Shown one piece after another: positions 60,170 to 64,000 of a stretch of DNA of 64,000 nt. The notes below the pieces were generated by a model. The model was not told the origin of the DNA. It did not search any database and saw only the letters and a list, made by a program, of their open reading frames with translations. How positions within the stretch are numbered: the stretch's first letter is position 1; the number at the start of each line of letters is the position of its first letter. The stretch covers positions 1 through 64,000 of the forward strand of contig CAKSKG010000010.1 of NCBI GenBank assembly GCA_934464775.1. Direction: 5' to 3'. The DNA is from an uncultured Oscillospiraceae bacterium. Lineage in GTDB: Bacteria; Bacillota; Clostridia; Oscillospirales; Ruminococcaceae. A program made the translations under genes and the position numbers.

Positions 60170-61360
60170 ATGGAAAATATAAAGGAAGTTATCCTGCTTA
60201 AAGAGGGCGAGATCGCCCTTAAAGGTCTGAACCGCCGTACTTTCGAGGAGGCGTTCATTAAAAATCTCCGTCATCGCCTTAAACCGCTGGGAAAATTCGA
60301 TTACCGCAGCTCCCAGTCTATGATATATATTGAGCCTATGGAGGACGGTATCGACCTCGATGAGGCTTTCTCCCGTGCTTCAAAGGTTTTCGGCGCAAAT
60401 GCAATATGCCGTGCCCTTATCACCGATAAGGAGGATTTCGATAAGCTCTGCGCAGACGCTATCGAATACTGCCGCCCCGAACTGGAGCTTGCACGTACTT
60501 TTAAGGTCGAGGCTAAACGCTCCGATAAGCACTATCCCATGAAGTCCCCCGAGATATGCCGTGAACTCGGCGGCAGGATAATGGACGCAATAGACGGTCT
60601 TTCCGTTGATGTTCATAATCCGCAGGTCACAGTAAATATCGAGATACGTGACCATAACGCATACGTTCATACAGGCAATAAGCCTGCCGCAGGCGGTATC
60701 CCCGTGGGTACTTCGGGCAGAGCAATGCTTATGCTTTCGGGCGGTATCGACAGCCCCGTTGCAGGCTATATGATGGCAAAGCGCGGAGTGAAAATATCCG
60801 CTATCCACTATGTTTCTCCCCCCTATACCTCCGAAAGAGCTCGCCTTAAGGTTGAGCGTCTCTGCGAGAAGCTCACGCCTTGGTGCGGCGATATTGATTT
60901 CTACTGCGTGCCGTTCACGAAAATTCAGGAAGCTATCCGTGACAACTGCCCCGAGGAGCTTTTCACAATAATCATGCGCCGTCTTATGATCGAGATCGCA
61001 CAGCGCATAGCCGAGGAAAAGGGACTTCAGGCAATGATAACGGGCGAAAGCGTCGGACAGGTCGCTTCCCAGACAATGGGCGCTATATGCTGCACCGATG
61101 CAGTATGCCGTATGCCGATGTTCCGCCCCGTAATAGGCATGGACAAGAGCGAGATAACAATAATCGCACGCAAAATAGACACCTTTGACATCTCCATAGA
61201 GCCATACGAGGACTGCTGCACGGTATTCACACCCAAGCACCCCAAAACAAAGCCCATTCCCGCAGAAGTCGCAGCCGCACAGGAAGCCTTTGACTTCGAG
61301 CCGCTGATAGCCGAAGCCGTTGCAAACACAGAACTCAAGCAGATGAAAATAGACGTCTGA
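60170..61360 (+). CDS. thiI: tRNA 4-thiouridine synthetase ThiI
   Basis: 396 residues from the ATG at 60170, behind GAAAGGAAAT; an earlier frame extension crosses the promoter. A ferredoxin-like plus THUMP RNA-binding region (about 1-165) precedes the PP-loop ATPase domain with SGGIDS at 190-195. It sulfurates U8 of tRNA and can supply sulfur for thiamine. The C-terminal rhodanese domain of the enterobacterial enzyme is absent, as in most Firmicutes. It is 19 bases from ispE. Confidence 0.94.
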   Translation: MENIKEVILLKEGEIALKGLNRRTFEEAFIKNLRHRLKPLGKFDYRSSQSMIYIEPMEDGIDLDEAFSRASKVFGANAICRALITDKEDFDKLCADAIEYCRPELELARTFKVEAKRSDKHYPMKSPEICRELGGRIMDAIDGLSVDVHNPQVTVNIEIRDHNAYVHTGNKPAAGGIPVGTSGRAMLMLSGGIDSPVAGYMMAKRGVKISAIHYVSPPYTSERARLKVERLCEKLTPWCGDIDFYCVPFTKIQEAIRDNCPEELFTIIMRRLMIEIAQRIAEEKGLQAMITGESVGQVASQTMGAICCTDAVCRMPMFRPVIGMDKSEITIIARKIDTFDISIEPYEDCCTVFTPKHPKTKPIPAEVAAAQEAFDFEPLIAEAVANTELKQMKIDV

Positions 61361-61379
61361 ACCGAAAGGAATAATAAAT

Positions 61380-62264
61380 ATGATACGCACAGCAAAAGTT
61401 TCCGCACCTGCAAAGCTCAATCTTTATCTTGACGTACTGAAAAAGCGTGCCGACGGATATCACAGCATTGAGACTGTAATGCAGGCAATAGACCTTTACG
61501 ACTACATCACAGTAACGATCGACACCGACGACAAGTCCGACGGCATCGAGATAACCTGCACGAACCCCGATGTTCCCACAGGCGACGACAACATCTGTGC
61601 AAAAGCGGTAAAGGAATTCTACAAATACTACGGCGACCAAGTTTACGCCGTGAAGATACACATTGAGAAAAACATTCCCATGGGTGCAGGCATGGCAGGC
61701 GGAAGTGCCGATGCGGCAGGAGTTATCGTTGCAATGAACCGCATACTTGACACATATCTTGACTCCGAGGAGCTTTGCAACATCGGAGCGAACGTCGGTG
61801 CGGACGTTCCGTTCTGCATAGTCGGCAGAACGCAGTACGCCACCGACCGAGGCGATATGCTGCGACAGCTTTCAACTTTCCCCTCCTGTCATTTTGCAAT
61901 AGGAAAAGGCGAAGCTGTTATATCCACAGCGGAAGCATACAGCAGAATAGACGATGTTGAAAATTTCGAGGCAGAGGACATAGCCGCCGCATTCTGTTCG
62001 GACGACATTGAAGAGATCGCCGCAAACTGCCGCAATCTTTTTGAAGCCGTGACCGATCTTGAAGAGATAGCGGACATCAAGCGCATCATCACGGAATCGG
62101 GAGCGCTCTGCGCCTGCATGACAGGCAGCGGTTCCGCCTGCTTCGGTATTTTCCGCGACGGAAGTGCTGCGGAAGCCTGTGCCGCAAGCTTACGCGGAGA
62201 CGGCTACTACGGAGTTTCCGCCCGTCCTGCCGAAAGCGGCGTCATGGTGATCTCCTGCGAATAA
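61380..62264 (+). CDS. ispE: 4-diphosphocytidyl-2-C-methyl-D-erythritol kinase
   Basis: 294 residues. GHMP kinase of the MEP isoprenoid pathway. The N-terminal KVSAPAKLNLYLDVL and the ATP-binding glycine-rich motif PMGAGMAGGSADAA (100-113) are diagnostic; the catalytic Asp is in NVGADVPF. Second gene of the thiI-ispE operon. Confidence 0.95.
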   Translation: MIRTAKVSAPAKLNLYLDVLKKRADGYHSIETVMQAIDLYDYITVTIDTDDKSDGIEITCTNPDVPTGDDNICAKAVKEFYKYYGDQVYAVKIHIEKNIPMGAGMAGGSADAAGVIVAMNRILDTYLDSEELCNIGANVGADVPFCIVGRTQYATDRGDMLRQLSTFPSCHFAIGKGEAVISTAEAYSRIDDVENFEAEDIAAAFCSDDIEEIAANCRNLFEAVTDLEEIADIKRIITESGALCACMTGSGSACFGIFRDGSAAEACAASLRGDGYYGVSARPAESGVMVISCE

Positions 62265-62279
62265 CATTCGCTTTATGCG

Positions 62280-62327
62280 CCCACACAGCAAGTTTTTCTT
62301 ACTTGCTGTGTGGGCTGTTTTTTTATT
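62280..62327 (+). terminator. Terminator of thiI-ispE
   Basis: CCCACACAGCAAGT (62280-62293) pairs perfectly with ACTTGCTGTGTGGG (62301-62314), followed by CTG and a T-run. Confidence 0.9.
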
Positions 62328-62380
62328 ATTGCTTAGGGTTGGTTTGCAGCTGTTTTGTGCTTTGATTATTAGTGAGCTTG

Positions 62381-62740
62381 TGTTAGTTTATTAAGTTTTA
62401 TAGTATGGTTTGCAACCATAGAGAAAGCGGAGGTTCCGCCTCCGGCGGGCAAAGGGATGAACCAAAAGGGGCGGTAAAAATAAATCGACACAAAAATCGG
62501 GCGCCGCCCCTTTAGGTTCTCCCTCTGCACACTCTTTCCTTATCCCCCGCCCGATTTTTGAAAATCCATATCAAAATAATTCCTTGGATTTACTTATGCC
62601 GACGGCTCATAAAACGCTTATAATTTACTCTTGTTTTATGGTACGCTCAACCGTCGGCTATTTGGTGTAGGAATCACTTCAAGTCATTAATTATAGTTGA
62701 TATTCTCAATCTTAAATTTCTCCGACGGGTCGCTTAGTGC
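62381..62740. repeat. Fold-back intergenic element, copy D (single half-unit, type 2)
   Basis: One half-unit on the plus strand: TGTTAGTTTATTAAGTTTTA edge, GGTTTGCAACC and GGAGGTTCCGCCTCC dyads, S1 62465-62474/62504-62513, S2 62491-62502/62549-62560 (core CGGGC/GCCCG), the GCCGACGGC...ACCGTCGGC module and TATTTGGTGTAGGAAT. Homology stops right after CCGACGGGTCGCTTAGTG, i.e. at the left strand of the central hairpin. The second half is missing. Confidence 0.82.
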
Positions 62741-62825
62741 TTGATTGGGTTGTTCCCGATTCTGCTTTTTTTGCTTTTTATGCTTTTATGATTAATTGAT
62801 AATTCTGAACGCCGATAAAAAAATG

Positions 62826-62856
62826 AAAAGCTCCTACCTTTTGGGTAAGAGCTTTT
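62826..62856 (-). terminator. Terminator of the Ada-zinc protein gene
   Basis: AAAAGCTCCTACC (62826-62838) pairs, with one mismatch, with GGTAAGAGCTTTT (62844-62856). It overlaps the stop of the minus-strand gene at 62855 and has a T-run on the minus strand. Confidence 0.75.
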
Positions 62857-63847
62857 ATTTATCCTGTAAATGGATTATATATCTGACCGCTTCATACGGG
62901 TCTGCGAATTTATTCGGCATTTTTTTATATTCGCCGTTTTTCTCTCTGTAAAGAACAATCTTTTCGGCTTCGGGAGCAAATCTGAATCTCTCTCCCTTAT
63001 GCTCTATGAAAACCTCCGTGCCCTTTTTCTCGTATCCAACGCTATACATTCCGCACATATGCGCCAGCGATTTATAGACATTCATCGGCTTTTTTCTTTT
63101 CTTCTTTACGGGAACAAATCCCTCTGTATGATTTGCAACGGCTTCGCTTCGTCTGAGCTTATTGAGTGCCTGCATCTCCGCAGCCGTTTCCGCATCATTA
63201 TCAACGGGCTTACAGCGTGAACACGGAGTAAAGCCTGCGTCCGTGACCTTTGCGTAATAGGTATATGAACGGAGCGACGACACCGCTGCGTCCTTTACGA
63301 TACGGCATTCCTTTGTATGGAAGCACTTTCCGTTTTTGAAAACGAAATATTTATTTGAAGGCTGATCTATAAAATCTATCGCAGGCTTTTTTTCCATAAC
63401 GGAAAAATCAAGATAGCTGAATATTCCGCACATCCAGCGGACTTCCTGCTCCGCCGCATTCTTTTTCCCCGAATAAAAAGGCTTTCTTTCAAGTCCTGCC
63501 GCCATACTGCGCTTACGGCGCACATCGCTGCATTTTTCCATAGAAAGCTCAAACACCCTTACCAGATGATACAAATGAATATAAGGGTGACGATACCCCG
63601 CAGCCGCCAGCGCTTTTTTTATGCGTCCTGCGGAAAATCCGTCCCACAGGCACAGCATATAATCGCTGCCGCACCACTCGGCAAAAGCCTTTACCGTTCC
63701 GCCGTTTTCACTGCATTCGTCGGCAAGAAAGCTTTTGCTTTCAATAATATTTCCGCCGCAGTCCAGCCGTGAAGCGGCTATTCGGGCTGCCGTGTATCCG
63801 TCGGGAGGTTCCTCCGCCCAGATAACGGAACAAAAAATATAATCCAT
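62855..63847 (-). CDS. Ada-type zinc-site protein with degenerate exonuclease-like N-terminus
   Basis: 330 residues from the ATG at 63847, 11 bases after AGGAG; a GTG start ten codons earlier (63877) has no ribosome site. The middle (about 190-240) carries a four-cysteine site (CFHTKEC...YYAKVTDAGFTPCSRC) like the metal-binding domain of Ada and of several nucleases. The N-terminal 180 residues (DYMLCLWDGFSAGRIKKALAAAGYR, YIHLYHLVRVFEL) look like a DnaQ-fold exonuclease without its DEDD acids; this is my reading by eye. The C-terminal 90 residues are an unrecognised basic domain. A nucleic-acid-related role is plausible. Monocistronic. Confidence 0.65.
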   Translation of the reverse strand: MDYIFCSVIWAEEPPDGYTAARIAASRLDCGGNIIESKSFLADECSENGGTVKAFAEWCGSDYMLCLWDGFSAGRIKKALAAAGYRHPYIHLYHLVRVFELSMEKCSDVRRKRSMAAGLERKPFYSGKKNAAEQEVRWMCGIFSYLDFSVMEKKPAIDFIDQPSNKYFVFKNGKCFHTKECRIVKDAAVSSLRSYTYYAKVTDAGFTPCSRCKPVDNDAETAAEMQALNKLRRSEAVANHTEGFVPVKKKRKKPMNVYKSLAHMCGMYSVGYEKKGTEVFIEHKGERFRFAPEAEKIVLYREKNGEYKKMPNKFADPYEAVRYIIHLQDK

Positions 63848-64000
63848 AATAATCCGAATCTCCTGTTGAGAAAGCACTGTAATTTTTTCCGCCCCGTCAT
63901 CATGTTAAAAACGTATGTCTGCACAGCGCTCGCTTTTCTTATTATACACCATAATGTATATTCAAGGCAAGCGTTTTCCCAAAAATTTTATATATATTCA

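Overview
The window looks like a chromosomal segment of an anaerobic, fibre-degrading Gram-positive bacterium of the Clostridia, most like Ruminococcus (Oscillospiraceae). This is inferred from gene content and style, not from a database search. The signs are a single-operon F-type ATP synthase (atpIBEFHAGDC), pyruvate formate-lyase with its activase, a rubredoxin-type rubrerythrin, a secreted GH5 cellulase, a GH36 alpha-galactosidase, glycogen phosphorylase, several secreted proteins with cell-wall-binding (YG-type) or SLH-like repeats, strong AGGAG ribosome sites, and many TTG/GTG starts. No rRNA, CRISPR array, prophage or transposase gene is visible.

Layout. 1-206: tRNA-Asp and tRNA-Val. 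0.8-9.6 kb: glycogen phosphorylase, a secreted transglutaminase-like protein, a DnaQ-fold exonuclease, superoxide dismutase, an MsmK-type sugar ABC ATPase, an RsuA-type pseudouridine synthase and a YG-repeat secreted protein. 9.8-16.5 kb: HtrA protease, FapA/DUF342 protein, two secreted proteins and a small MITE-like element. 16.5-21 kb: GH5 cellulase, CE2-type esterase, CmpB-like membrane protein, SGNH hydrolase and a membrane-anchored unknown. 21-27.7 kb: tRNA-Met/Glu, alpha/beta hydrolase, GNAT, and an alpha-galactosidase lying directly behind mreBCD. 27.7-31 kb: repeat copy A, then a PilZ-ParA-ComFB-like operon. 31-36.7 kb: membrane protein, FAD-dependent reductase, secreted vWA protein, D-2-hydroxyacid dehydrogenase and an aldo/keto reductase remnant. 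36.7-39.4 kb: typA and a Tyr-Thr-Thr-Pro tRNA group. 39.8-46.8 kb: ATP synthase operon. 47-55.4 kb: rubrerythrin behind a Fur/PerR-like box, an HD hydrolase, a TcdA-like protein, pflBA and an amidohydrolase (MtaD type). 55.4-64 kb: repeat copies B, C and D separated by a GltS-TAXI transport locus, thiI-ispE and an odd Ada-zinc protein.

The strongest unexplained signal is a family of long, fold-back intergenic elements: three full copies (28029-28888, 55395-56259, 59001-59916) and one half copy (62381-62740). Each full copy is two diverged half-units in inverted orientation around a central GGGTCGCTTAG hairpin. In all seven half-units a stem with a variable core is kept perfectly paired although its sequence differs (CGGTGC, CGAGGC, CGGGGC, CGAGC, CGGGC, each with its exact complement). 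It interlocks with a second stem in a pseudoknot topology. This compensatory change points to a selected RNA or DNA structure that I cannot assign to a known family.

Other points worth attention: an operon pairing two putative cyclic-dinucleotide receptors (PilZ, ComFB-like) with an orphan ParA; a TAXI binding protein paired with a GltS carrier rather than a TRAP permease; an apparent ATA start for mreC; and a two-carboxylate, Na+-type c-subunit in the ATP synthase.
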